A stretch of DNA of 64,000 nucleotides from Watersipora subatra (lineage: Eukaryota > Bryozoa > Gymnolaemata > Cheilostomatida > Watersiporidae): contig NC_088712.1 in the NCBI RefSeq assembly GCF_963576615.1, positions 28,797,870 to 28,861,869 of the forward strand, given 5' to 3'. Under the pieces are notes generated by a model. It made no database searches. It saw only the letters and a program-made list of their open reading frames with translations, and was not told the origin of the DNA. Each line of letters starts with the position of its first letter. Position 1 is the stretch's first letter. This document shows positions 33,101 to 38,264 of this stretch, in pieces. The translations under genes were made by a program, and so were the position numbers.

Positions 33101-35898
33101 AAGGTAAGTTGTATTAGAGCAGTATAGAACCCACCAATAGGAAAGAGAACTGCATACGTATGTCTTGATTTTACAAAACTGGCATACTTCAAGAACTTTA
33201 AATGTTTTAAAACTAATTTACATACCGAGACAAATAATAGCTCAATCCGTTTTTGGTGGCATCGATCGAGGTTTGAGTACGGTTAAGTAATGCTGTCATT
33301 TGATCGGTTGGCTGTTCAAATGTCCTAGTGGTGTTCTTATGGTAGCGAACAAACATGACTGCAAACGTAATTTCCGATTTGCATTCTAAGTCTTTCACAT
33401 AGATACAATAAAAATGTTCTTATGCTAGTTTTATACTGTGAACAGCAATTATGGATAGGCTAAAGTTAAACATTTCACTCTATACCACATACTACAGCAG
33501 CTGTTGGAATTGTGTTCTCCTGTTTGTAGATCAAACAAGACAGCATCATTCCACACACATAACGCCTTAGAACTCTACTTCAAGATCATTCGAGGAGTCA
33601 TTAGACGGGTGAATATTTTAAAGAAATCTTTCTCTAGATACGTAGATAAGACCTGCCTTATATCAGATGAATCTAAAGTCTTTTTGCTAGTATAATTCTA
33701 TACGTAGTGTGTGCTTCCTTATATCTAATGCTTTTAATGGTGTTCACCTTTTCTCATAACATCTAATTGATTATAATTTAAATATTTATTTATTAGCAGG
33801 CTTTATTATTATACTTTGCAAATTTTCAATACCAAATATTTCATTGCTTGTGCGCGACTTTCTTTCTGAAGTTTGTAATATATAATCTCCCCCTCTCTCT
33901 CTCCCTCTTTCCCTTTCTTGAAGGGAAAGAGAGAGAGAGAGAGTGAGTGAGAGAAAGAGAGAAAGAGAGAAAGAGAGAAAGAGGAAGGAAGAGAGAGAGG
34001 GAGGGAAAAAGAGGGAAAGATAGAGAGGGAGAGAGAAAGGGAGAGAGAAGGAAAAAGAGAGGGAAAGATAGAGAGGGAAAGAGAGAGGGGGAGAGAGAGG
34101 AAGAAAGAGTGAGGGAGAGGGAAAGAGAGAGCGGGAGAGGGAAAGAGAGAGAGGAAAAGAGAGAGAGGAAAAGAGAGAGAGGAAGAGAGAGAGGGGGGGG
34201 GGAGAGAGAGAGAGAGAGAGGGGGAGAGAGAGGGAGAGAGAAAGAGAGAGAGAGAGGGAAAGATAGGGAAGGAGAGGGAAAGAGAGGGAGTGACGGAGAC
34301 TGGAGGGAGAAAAAAGATTGGCAAAAAGGAGAGAGGGGAAGAGAAAAGAGAGATAGAGAGGGAGGGTGAAATAGAAAGAGGGAAAAAGGGGGAAGTGGGA
34401 GAGAAAGATGAAAAGAGAGGGGAAGAGAAGAGAGGATTGAAAGATCTCCTCCCTCTCTCTTTCCCTATAATTAATAGAGAGAGGGAGGAAATCTGCAAGT
34501 GTTACAATAAGATAATAAGTCTCACAATAAGATTTCTCTCTCTTATACTATTGAGCACCATCAAATAATAATTGTTCTAGTTATTTAGGAGAGAGTAACT
34601 TCAAATGGTCCAGCATGTTGGCTTCACTTTAAGTATTTTGGTAAAGCTGTGTAACGTAAAGACGAAGCTAAAAGCTTTTAGTTACTGTATCTGATTCTTC
34701 TTTGTTAGGTGATTCTATGAACAGCAAATAATATTATTAATACAAAATAAAATTTGTAGACCGTTGCGGTACAATCAGGCTCAGATGATATGAACAAGCT
34801 TAGAAAGATTTTGAAAAATAAAGGAAAATCTCTGCCTTTTCGACTCAAAACCTTGGAGATTTGCCAAGCCATTGACACGTATGTATTTTTAGGTGACCTG
34901 CTGTAGTGTGTCACACTCTATTGTTTATTGTGACATTTAGATATAAATTTAGAGACTTAAATTTTTTGACGTAATTGTGCAGTCTTTTGTTGCAGTTACA
35001 AAGTTAAATTAAGGGCTTGCTAATAAATTATGATATTATAATATCATGTACCATATTATTTTAAATATAATATATAGCAGCCCTAAATTAAGCGCTTCCT
35101 AATAACAAGATAATACTATATCACCATATATTATTTTAAATACAATATTATAATATATTGCAGTCCTAAATCAAGTGCTTGCTAATATAAAGATAATATT
35201 ATATTACCATATATATGTATTATATTATTTTAAATATACCTAATATGATATTACCTATAATAATAATAATTTATTACACTACATTAGTGTACACTACTAT
35301 GCATACCATTTTTTGCAAACCTCATCTCCCACCTCTGCATTGCTTGCTTCTCATGGCCCTTACCTCCTACCATCTCATTCTTGACTCTGAAAATAACTAT
35401 TGCCAAAAGTATCCCTTAATTTATATCTTTTGTTTCTGATCTTGCCTGTTTGATGCACAGCTTGCAGAGTGCAAGAGTTGCTCTAGAGAAGAGCCAAAAA
35501 CAAGAAGACAAACGTGGAGTAGGAAAGCAGATAATGGTTCTTCAAGACATCTTTGAGCAGCTGATGTCTTTGATCAAGGAAGAAGGAGGTAAATATGCCA
35601 CGTGTCATATTTCAGCCTGTCGCTAAATGTGTCTAAAACTACCTGCCAACACTTGTCAGCTAAGATGATTTCTAGTTGGCTTCGGAGTTAATATTTGTTT
35701 TGTCTTTCTTTGACTTTCATGAATACAAAATAATAATACTAATAATAGCTAATAATAATAAGATAATAAAGCTAACATGTTGCATGAATTATATGATATT
35801 ATATTATATTGATTTCTGTAGTTGCAAAGATTGTTCCGGAAAGATTAACAGAGACTCTCGAAGCCGAAGCAAATAAATTGAATGTAAAACAAGCATGA
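6069..35898 (+). CDS. Gene B: 16-exon gene for an unrecognised 619-residue protein
   Basis: Sixteen coding exons were joined from splice sites and codon phase. Their lengths sum to 1860 nt, and every one of the 15 junctions keeps frame from the ATG at 6069 to the TGA at 35896-35898. An in-frame TAG 12 nt before the ATG supports the start. The protein is highly charged. Residues 1-145 contain a CGVC motif and an EEPPDYYIPDH segment. Residues 147-241 are basic (EKKRRVRRT). From about 240 to the end it looks like helix-rich, partly coiled-coil sequence (for example REELQKVVKEI). No signal peptide, membrane segment or known catalytic motif is seen. It could be a structural or ciliary/cytoskeletal protein, but that is a guess; I do not recognise the family. 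AATAAA at 35976 follows. Introns are crowded with mobile elements and minisatellites. Confidence 0.8.
6937..7089. mobile_element. Short foldback/MITE-like element
   Basis: Inverted ends of about 50 bp: the left arm starts ctaggtgaatacccggcatt and the right arm ends gggcattcacctag, around a core of about 50 bp. The arm sequence (gcccggcgttgcacgg type) recurs at the ends of the composite repeats near 26.4, 32.1 and 37.0 kb, so this looks like a minimal member of that family. Confidence 0.6.
8310..8800. mobile_element. Large foldback (inverted-repeat) element
   Basis: The two arms, about 8320-8524 and 8594-8795, are reverse complements with scattered changes, for example gactggtgcgccatttgc against the complement of aaatagcgcaccggtc. 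The loop is about 70 bp. The structure fits a non-autonomous foldback/MITE or an inverted duplication. No transposase is present and I could not define a target duplication. Confidence 0.6.
9061..9065. repeat. Target-site duplication, left copy
   Basis: AGTTG directly before the 5' LTR; the identical right copy is at 13473-13477. Five base pairs is usual for Ty3/Gypsy integrases. Confidence 0.9.
9066..9242 (+). repeat. 5' LTR
   Basis: 177 bp, begins TGTTG and ends ACAACA; matches the 3' LTR at 176 of 177 positions by eye. It should carry the element promoter. Confidence 0.95.
9243..9260 (+). other. Primer-binding site of the retrotransposon
   Basis: Begins tggtgcccag with no gap after the LTR; the leading TGG fits pairing to the CCA end of a tRNA. 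I could not identify which tRNA. Confidence 0.65.
9317..13126 (+). CDS. Retrotransposon Gag-Pol polyprotein (1269 residues)
   Basis: Gag and Pol lie in one frame with no frameshift. Gag holds two CCHC zinc knuckles at about residues 222-235 and 242-255. The aspartic protease motif LDTGAD is at about 301-306. The reverse transcriptase active site reads HMDD (Asp 579 and 580), where most relatives have Tyr or Phe first. RNase H begins near HTDAS (Asp about 726). Integrase has an HHCC zinc domain (about 949-985) and a catalytic triad Asp 1012, Asp 1065, Glu 1101 with 35 residues between the last two. The domain order and motifs resemble invertebrate K02A2.6/Mag-type elements (by recall, not search). 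No stops or obvious lesions, so it may be active. Confidence 0.93.
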   Translation: MPKFNPPKEFDFDPANWTEWFARWNRYHAVAKLSEDEEQLQIDSFLYCLGSKSEGIFNGLSLSADDAKSYKKVTEAFQQYFTPRKYIIYERARFFRRDQQPGETVEQYIRALNDIADRCEFSNRSEQMRDRIVVGIVDTDCSREMQKMNVDQLTEGVAINMARQSEEVDKHMKDLAGHGGAAANKSDTVDAVSRVQSSSRPKSRSNHLASSNVSKLSNNIPCGRCGYLTHTRGTCPAKDVSCKSCGKVGHYAKVCRSKSEPNISQVEEEERIFLGEITDTSVGVWTKTISVDKLDAPVQFKLDTGADVSILPSTLCVHVALEKTKKQFVGPGNIKIPVLGSFRAVLTVNNVSHSETMYVVNQTKALLSRSACVKLGLISCGCDVDSVYDTTELCVFRSEFPKLFQGLGKMKQEVGIELRPDCRPFAINTPRSVPYPLLPNVKQELADMVTKGVVSPVSEPTDWCAPMVVVPKANKKVRICVDYTELNKVVRREVHPMAHVESSLAKLRNGTVFTVLDANSGFYQIPLSPKAKMLTTFLSPFGRFAFNRLPFGLSSSPELYSKIVSQVLDGLEGVIVHMDDVCIWGKSTAEHDARVRAVLSRMIEAGMTLNVDKCKFSCSSIKFLGHVISASGIRANPEAIQGIESFAKPTCVKDVRSFLGMANQLSKFTTKLGELSAPLRELLHKNSVWIWDRAQEQAFNGVKEELKRSVELAPYSPQRETVIHTDASRGGIGAALFQVQDDGELRLVSAASRALSETEKRYATIEQEALGVVWACEKFRDYIIGLKVVIKTDHKPLVPLLSDIELDKNPARIQRFRMRLMRFHYRVEHISGKNNVIADALSRSLGPISEDDVMLMEDVELFAVSALYCTASSPRLEELKVQQEHDEVTSRVLSYVRSGWPTYLPSHEILLRPYFECRSRLSIVDGVLVFDDRIVIPQIERLSVLEKIHTGHFGIVKCRARAAQSVWWPSMSQQIAEMVRRCEACRKESNVQQAPLLRSEFPNRPWEKLGSDLFFFDSKWYLLIVDYHSRFIEVALLKETTSSKVILHMKSIFARHGVPEVLISDNGPQYASDEFRSFAKAYGFTHITSSPKHPQGNGAAERAVQTMKKILKKEPDPYLGLMAYRSSPLENGLSPSELLMSRKIRTTLPSLPSVLTPKQPDLEAVRTKESLSRIQCKANFDERRRVVVPPCLSPGSNVHVRDLKRDAEVVGCSPTTPRSVVVQDSRGSVVRRNITNIVPLEPTDSPKVNDSAKQSSFGRTIRPRKILDL
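13283..13295 (+). other. Polypurine tract
   Basis: The purine run gggaaggggaga directly upstream of the 3' LTR, the expected primer for plus-strand synthesis. Confidence 0.85.
13296..13472 (+). repeat. 3' LTR
   Basis: 177 bp, one substitution from the 5' LTR, followed by the AGTTG target duplication. Confidence 0.95.
13525..13564. repeat. Short outlier of the 15-bp minisatellite
   Basis: About two and a half units of tatatctatggttta, separated by 370 bp from the main array at 13934. Confidence 0.7.
13850..13925 (+). repeat. SINE-like tail fragment
   Basis: tagctatagccgga followed by ccgacagactttgagaaata matches the 3' part of the SINE-like repeats at 18.9, 26.7 and 36.7 kb. It runs directly into the minisatellite at 13934. 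Confidence 0.5.
13934..14216. repeat. 15-bp minisatellite, about 19 copies
   Basis: Nearly perfect units tatatctatggttta, with a few A-to-T changes at the end. Open in all three + frames, producing three spurious ORFs. Confidence 0.95.
14427..14622 (+). CDS. Gene B exon 2
   Basis: The acceptor tttactttctcatcag precedes 65 codons plus one base (residues 14-78). I chose the donor A|gttagt at 14622 because it gives phase 1, which the next exon requires. A weaker alternative, T|gtacga, lies at about 14600. Contains ALEEEKNPVPVST and a hydrophobic MPMFGGLYQLG segment. Confidence 0.65.
14623..16858 (+). other. Gene B intron 2
   Basis: 2.2 kb. Contains the 22-bp minisatellite at 15452-15723; otherwise no recognisable features. 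Confidence 0.6.
15452..15723. repeat. 22-bp minisatellite, about 12 copies
   Basis: Unit gtgtaatacctgcaacagta plus two bases. Because 22 is not a multiple of 3, the minus-strand ORFs cycle through frames; they are artefacts. Confidence 0.9.
16859..16968 (+). CDS. Gene B exon 3
   Basis: The acceptor ttccctccaatatttcag gives residues 79-115, including ISGDNCGVCLVERKAI and an Arg/Asn-rich helix-like stretch. The donor is CAG|gtaaag, phase 0. An alternative in-frame acceptor at 16891 would drop 11 residues; it has a poorer pyrimidine tract. A 145-residue antisense ORF overlaps but has no support. Confidence 0.7.
16969..19515 (+). other. Gene B intron 3
   Basis: 2.5 kb, AT-rich. A three-unit 15-bp repeat (aggtagacgacaaac) lies near 18280-18325 and a SINE-like repeat at 18845-19010. 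Nothing else recognised. Confidence 0.55.
18845..19010 (+). repeat. SINE-like tRNA-derived repeat
   Basis: A tRNA-like head (gtagctaaattggtaaggca, resembling a pol III A box) is followed by the family body (attccaatattttaacagct, ctatagctggacaaactga) and a tail ending gagatttatata. It matches copies near 26.6 and 36.7 kb. Confidence 0.6.
19516..19559 (+). CDS. Gene B exon 4
   Basis: A 44-nt exon with a T-rich acceptor (ttgttgttgtttgtag) and donor AG|gtactt. It encodes acidic EEPPDYYIPDHKAL (residues 116-129) and leaves two bases for codon 130 (AGG, Arg). Confidence 0.7.
19560..20808 (+). other. Gene B intron 4
   Basis: 1.25 kb. Holds a SINE-like repeat at 20325-20480 and then an extremely AT-rich stretch to about 20760. 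The 65-residue ORF at its start has no recognisable features. Confidence 0.5.
20325..20480 (+). repeat. SINE-like tRNA-derived repeat
   Basis: The segment gtagggtgcttgccatggaa with a B-box-like gggtttgatgccc resembles a tRNA head. It is followed by gacgaacagacagccggata, similar to the tails of the other SINE-like copies. Confidence 0.5.
20809..20857 (+). CDS. Gene B exon 5
   Basis: A 49-nt exon with acceptor gccaatttttacag and donor GAT|gtaagt. It completes Arg130 and encodes TFLGKKFTEKTNETAD (131-146). Intron 5 after it is only 83 bp. Confidence 0.75.
20941..21108 (+). CDS. Gene B exon 6
   Basis: Acceptor tgcttttctatag, 56 codons (147-202), donor ACG|gtactt, phase 0 at both ends. Rich in Lys, Arg, Gln and Ser (for example SSLMKSNYQMRMLSRLQL), probably helical. 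Confidence 0.8.
21343..21460 (+). CDS. Gene B exon 7
   Basis: Acceptor tttctattacaacag, residues 203-241, then one base of codon 242; donor AAAG|gtagga. Contains the basic cluster EKKRRVRRT, which could act as a nuclear localisation or nucleic-acid-contact patch (inference), followed by an acidic Ser-rich stretch (LQDDLGSDS). The open frame continues upstream of the acceptor, but no upstream acceptor fits the phase. Confidence 0.75.
21461..23640 (+). other. Gene B intron 7
   Basis: 2.2 kb. Irregular actagttgg-type short repeats at 21573-21660 and a direct duplication at 21924-22038 (agctaagctttacctgtcta repeated three times). No transposon or coding exon recognised in the rest. Confidence 0.5.
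21924..22038. repeat. Direct duplication with a 3x partial unit
   Basis: The block cagtaaaatgattaaaagct plus agctttacctgtctatcagt occurs twice in full and once as its second half. Confidence 0.8.
23641..23743 (+). CDS. Gene B exon 8
   Basis: Acceptor attatacactccag, donor ACAG|gtactg. Residues 242-275 include FTYDEWERIKEETLAALYD, a strongly amphipathic helix-like segment. It starts in phase 1 and ends in phase 2, matching both neighbours. Confidence 0.8.
23864..24041 (+). CDS. Gene B exon 9
   Basis: The acceptor catgtgtttttag at 23863 gives phase 2 and residues 276-335. The nearer acceptor at ctgcag (23876) would break frame, so it is rejected. The sequence (EAQALLDSTVAQLYQSM and so on) looks helical. 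Donor AAT|gtacgt, phase 0. Confidence 0.8.
24200..24495. repeat. 14-bp minisatellite, about 21 copies
   Basis: Units of acaccaactagtag with variants (ataccaactagtag, acatcagataatag) at a steady 14-bp period. Confidence 0.9.
26390..26775 (+). repeat. Composite SINE-like repeat
   Basis: Starts ggaatgcccggcgttgcacg, continues with a cttggcacattgctaatggc block, then a tRNA-like head (B-box-like ggttctgagatcaaatc) and the SINE body (attccaatattttagtaact, ctttgagatatata). The same order is found on the opposite strand at 31.73-32.11 and 36.64-37.04 kb. Confidence 0.65.
26842..26987 (+). CDS. Gene B exon 10
   Basis: Acceptor atgtcttttag; residues 336-383 (AMQTLRQQLEQFNIFDRDG, then a Lys/Arg-rich helix), donor AA|gtaagg. 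The last 40 nt of the exon with its donor are imperfectly duplicated in the following intron (to about 27045). Confidence 0.8.
27436..27605. repeat. 21-bp minisatellite, about 8 copies
   Basis: Unit tatttatatgtagagcacag plus g. The 21-bp period leaves an ORF open on the minus strand; this is an artefact. Confidence 0.9.
27849..28278 (+). pseudogene. 5'-truncated LINE reverse-transcriptase C-terminus
   Basis: An open frame without ATG runs to a TAG at 28276. It reads SKLSYCVEAWGNAP, then KIKVFQNRLLRIINK and later SLLWNLLPVTLRKI, and ends ELKRYLRQPD. This layout (Y/C-x-x-E-x-W, QNR-x-LRII, LWNxLP, F-K-x-x-L-K-x-xL) is typical of the C-terminus of non-LTR retrotransposon polymerases such as the RTE/CR1/Jockey groups; I cannot place the clade. 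The catalytic RT domain is absent, so it is a 5'-truncated insertion, followed by about 190 bp of 3' UTR ending in gatgaaaataaacaaacaaa. Confidence 0.75.
28279..28480 (+). mobile_element. 3' UTR and tail of the LINE fragment
   Basis: Sequence between the LINE stop and the A-rich end (aaataaacaaacaaac). The AT-rich flanks on both sides make a target duplication impossible to call by eye. Confidence 0.5.
28646..28812 (+). CDS. Gene B exon 11
   Basis: Acceptor taacataattcacag, donor ACAG|gtgtct. Residues 384-439 include ELLTDLIIILKNEPSLKC and RRTVQSINYDNFVYK. There is no ATG-started ORF here, so simple ORF scans miss it. It starts in phase 2 and ends in phase 1. Confidence 0.8.
28984..29020. 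repeat. Perfect palindrome
   Basis: The arm aatgtatgcatttat is followed, after a short spacer, by its reverse complement ataaatgcatacatt, forming a stable hairpin. Confidence 0.75.
29068..29220 (-). repeat. SINE-like tRNA-derived repeat
   Basis: On the minus strand, a tRNA-like head (ggccatttcgccagaggata, with B box ggtttcgagttccaatcc) is followed by tatcgctatagcacgaatga and gacagacaaacacc-type sequence ending in TA repeats, as in the other copies. Confidence 0.6.
30490..31393. mobile_element. TIR element (MITE-like) with about 120-bp inverted ends
   Basis: The left end ttaaaggttgactcgcaata and the right end are reverse complements, identical by eye for about 120 bp, and then similar for another 20. 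Both ends include TTAA, so either TTAA is the target duplication or it belongs to the TIR. The 0.6-kb interior has no ORF, so the element is non-autonomous. A third end of the same family lies at 50647. The superfamily is not resolved; TTAA duplication would suit piggyBac-like elements, but the termini do not match what I recall of them. Confidence 0.8.
31440..31640 (-). repeat. SINE-like tRNA-derived repeat
   Basis: The minus strand shows gatgatagagcgtctggctg and ggaagttccaatcc (A- and B-box-like). The outer edge ctataataggagctgtgtct is shared with copies at 32107 and 52196. Confidence 0.55.
31730..32110 (-). repeat. Composite SINE-like repeat (reverse copy)
   Basis: Contains the SINE body on the minus strand, then the block gccaggctaatggcaagtgg and the terminal cccgtgcaacgctgggcatt, in the opposite orientation to the copy at 26.39 kb. 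Confidence 0.65.
32312..32450 (+). CDS. Gene B exon 12
   Basis: Residues 440-485, a coiled-coil-like ELERLREELQKVVKEI segment. Two acceptors fit the frame: tgtattaaag at 32311 and ggcaaag at 32317 (two residues shorter). Both have weak pyrimidine tracts. Donor AAAAG|gtgacc, phase 2. Confidence 0.75.
32451..33529 (+). other. Gene B intron 12
   Basis: 1.1 kb. Starts with an irregular tgtgtttacatacatg array (32510-32735); the remainder shows nothing recognisable. Confidence 0.55.
32510..32735. repeat. Irregular microsatellite-like array
   Basis: Repeats of gtgtttacatacatgt with variable spacing. It produces overlapping + strand ORFs with Cys/Val/Tyr-rich nonsense. Confidence 0.8.
33530..33608 (+). 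CDS. Gene B exon 13
   Basis: Acceptor ttctcctgtttgtag; residues 486-512 (NALELYFKIIRGVIRR), donor CGG|gtgaat, phase 0. A helix-like, basic C-terminal end. Confidence 0.8.
33609..34759 (+). other. Gene B intron 13
   Basis: 1.15 kb; more than half is the purine tract at 33921-34490. No other feature recognised. Confidence 0.6.
33921..34490 (+). repeat. Long purine-only (GA-rich) tract
   Basis: Nearly uninterrupted G/A on the + strand for about 520 bp (gagagagag, gggaaagaga and similar), bounded by two short pyrimidine blocks (33888-33918 and 34448-34465) that could pair with it. The 229-residue Ser/Leu/Phe/Pro ORF on the minus strand is a composition artefact. Confidence 0.9.
34760..34878 (+). 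CDS. Gene B exon 14
   Basis: Acceptor aaaatttgtag; residues 513-551, Lys-rich (MNKLRKILKNKGKSLPFRLK), donor AC|gtatgt, phase 2. It follows the intron that carries the purine tract. Confidence 0.8.
34879..35460 (+). other. Gene B intron 14
   Basis: 0.58 kb, strongly AT-rich (ataatattatat-type sequence at 35030-35280), with three imperfect repeats around aagtgcttgctaataa. No gene. Confidence 0.55.
35461..35588 (+). CDS. Gene B exon 15
   Basis: Acceptor ctgtttgatgcacag; residues 552-594 (ARVALEKSQKQEDKRG, then IMVLQDIFEQLMSLIKEEG), donor GGAG|gtaaat, phase 1. Probably helical. Confidence 0.8.
35822..35898 (+). CDS. Gene B exon 16 (stop)
   Basis: Acceptor tattgatttctgtag; residues 595-619 (ERLTETLEAEANKLNVKQA at the end) and TGA at 35896. 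A poly(A) signal follows 78 bp later, which supports this as the last exon. Confidence 0.8.
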
Positions 35899-35975
35899 AA
35901 AGATCACTGTGGGCTGCAGCAGAATTTTTCAACACAGTTGACTTACTTTGTTATTGTTTACTAAATATTTATTGG

Positions 35976-35981
35976 AATAAA
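35976..35981 (+). promoter_or_regulatory. Poly(A) signal of gene B
   Basis: AATAAA 78 bp after the stop codon, giving a short 3' UTR of about 0.1 kb. Confidence 0.6.
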
Positions 35982-36634
35982 TCCGTATGAAATGTTTAAA
36001 GTGATTATGTATTGCAAACCATAAATTCACATGAATTAATTATTTCTTTCAAGTTGGTTCGCTATTTTTTTAGGCTGCTTTGAAATGGCTTTGCTACGTC
36101 ACCATAATATGTAACCATAATATGTCATTATAATCAATTTACCCTAAGACAGCGCTTCTCTATCCAGTTTCATCACTGAACCCGCTATGACCGATGAGAA
36201 CAATCTCGCATCACTTTGTTCTAAATGAAACAAAAATAGCTCAAAAAATAATGAAAAACAGACATATTCAGAATATATGAAAACAATATGTTATTTATAA
36301 GGTTATTCTAAGAAGAGTCTAACATTTTACACAGCAGCATTTTGACTTTTTTCCTGCTGTTATTATCTGATCAAAACGTGTTTCCTTGTGGGTGAGTGAA
36401 ATACGCCGATCATGTTTAGTATTGATGGTGTTATGAAATTTATTTTTGATATATAAAAGAAGTTACAATACGGCTTCACAGAAAGATGACAAAAATATAT
36501 TGTCTTCGTTTTCATAATTGATCTTTGCACCCCCGCGAACAATAGTTAGCAATCCGTACCCGCAATCGGGAAGCTCTGCCCTAAGATATTGTTTGCAATA
36601 AAAACTTGACAAATTAGAAGCGATATTTATCTAT

Positions 36635-37035
36635 ATATATATTTCTCAAAGCATGTCGTCGGTGGATCTGTCTGCATTCCGGCTATAGCCATTAAAATCT
36701 TGGAATAAAAATTCTGCACCGAAGACGATATGATTTCGGACCCTCCCGTTCACAAGTCAGGCGCCGTACCCATTAGGCCACAGATATTGATTTCTGAGCT
36801 AGCTGATATAAGTCGTTATATATGGGAGCAAATACCCAAAGGCTTTGCGTACTACACAGGGTCATAGCATAATGTCACGAGAAGCTGGTAGCTCTCATTA
36901 GTATTAAGCTTACTCAAATTTTCCATTGGCAATGTGCCAGGCTAATAGCAAGTGGCAGGCAACACTCATTATTTCTCATTGTTTATAAGCTGATTTTTAA
37001 TACCCAGACAACGCCAGGAAGCACAGCTCGTTATT
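36635..37035 (-). repeat. Composite SINE-like repeat (reverse copy)
   Basis: On the minus strand a clear tRNA-like head (tggcctaatgggtacggcgc with B box gggtccgaaatc) precedes the SINE body (ccaagattttaatggctata) and a TA-rich tail. Upstream of the head lie the gccaggctaatagcaagtgg block and an eroded terminal motif. Confidence 0.65.
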
Positions 37036-37696
37036 CTATAGAGCTAACGATATGTTGAGCTAAATCTATATTGTCATATCCAATTCCTCAAATACGATTG
37101 TGTGAGGTGCATTCTTTTAATGCTATGAAAATGATCAACTGTTGCACTATTCCTGAAGGGTAATTGGTTTCATAAACTAGTTGATAAGAGCTAATGGGTT
37201 TTTAATTCCTATTAGGCAGATTTCGGAAGGAGCCTCCTTTAATCAGCCATTTTGTTACGTACAAGGCTCAAGCCAGATAGAATATCGCTAAAAATATTTA
37301 AAAATTTGTGTTTTCTTGATGTGACGCTTGATGTGCCACAGGAGCAGCTGTTGTATGCACAAGCATAGCAATAGTCTATGGTGTCCGGCCTCCAAAGATA
37401 TAAATATAGCATGAGAGAGTTCTGATGGCCTGGCGAAAATACCATTTAAGCTGAACTTCGACCCACATAATCCTCCAATCAGAACCAACCTGATAATCCT
37501 ACTTCCAATCAACCTCCAAAACAATCATAGGTTTTCTTTTTCAATGAATTGAATTACGCCTAGTTGGATTTCTTATCCGGTCATTTCAGTTCTTTGCAAC
37601 TTCAGATGGTGTTTTGTCAGCAGTCCTGTCGCACCTGTATTTATCTCCGTGCTGGTCGCTGTTGGGGTCTTTGCTGAGTGTTTTTATTTGTCACTA

Positions 37697-37975
37697 TCTA
37701 TAAGTTGTTACTAGCTATGAGTGTCACTACCTATGGAATGTCACTAGTTGGGAATATTTCACCGGCTGTGAGTTGTCACTAGCTACATGTTGCTACCAGC
37801 TGTGAGTTGTCACTAGCTACATGTTGCCACCAGCTGTGAGTTGTCACTAGCTACATGTTGCCACCAGCTGTGAGTTGTCACTACCAACTGTATGTGTCAT
37901 CATTAGCTAAAAGTTGTCACTTGGTGTGAGTTGACACTTGCTATCAGTTGTCACTAGTAATGACTGTTACAACCC
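37697..37975. repeat. gttgtcactagc repeats with a 34-bp higher-order unit
   Basis: Irregular short repeats. From 37772 to about 37880 a 34-bp unit (ctagctacatgttgccacca and gctgtgagttgtca) recurs three times. Confidence 0.85.
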
Positions 37976-38264
37976 TGGGTTCTAGTTTGTTCTTTTTCAT
38001 TCTCATTTAAGCACTTGTCTCGCTTTGACAATCTTTGTTTTGTTTCCTCTGCAAACTTGTTGATCATCTCATTCGCATTAGATTGGATTACTAGAGTTTA
38101 TATCCTGTGTTTTCTTTGGTTGGCGCTTCACTGGTAAATCACACAGGTGCAAGAAGTGCAGAATGTTTCCGTCGTCTCCGGTATGGTAAGCTAGCAATAA
38201 GGAGTTAAACAAATTTGGAGGAGAAGAAACACCAGCAATCACTCAAAAGTAGCTAACATTGGAG

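Noticed and set aside
33809-34498. 229-residue minus-strand ORF
   Set aside because: It is the complement of the purine tract, giving only Ser/Leu/Phe/Pro repeats with no start or splice support.
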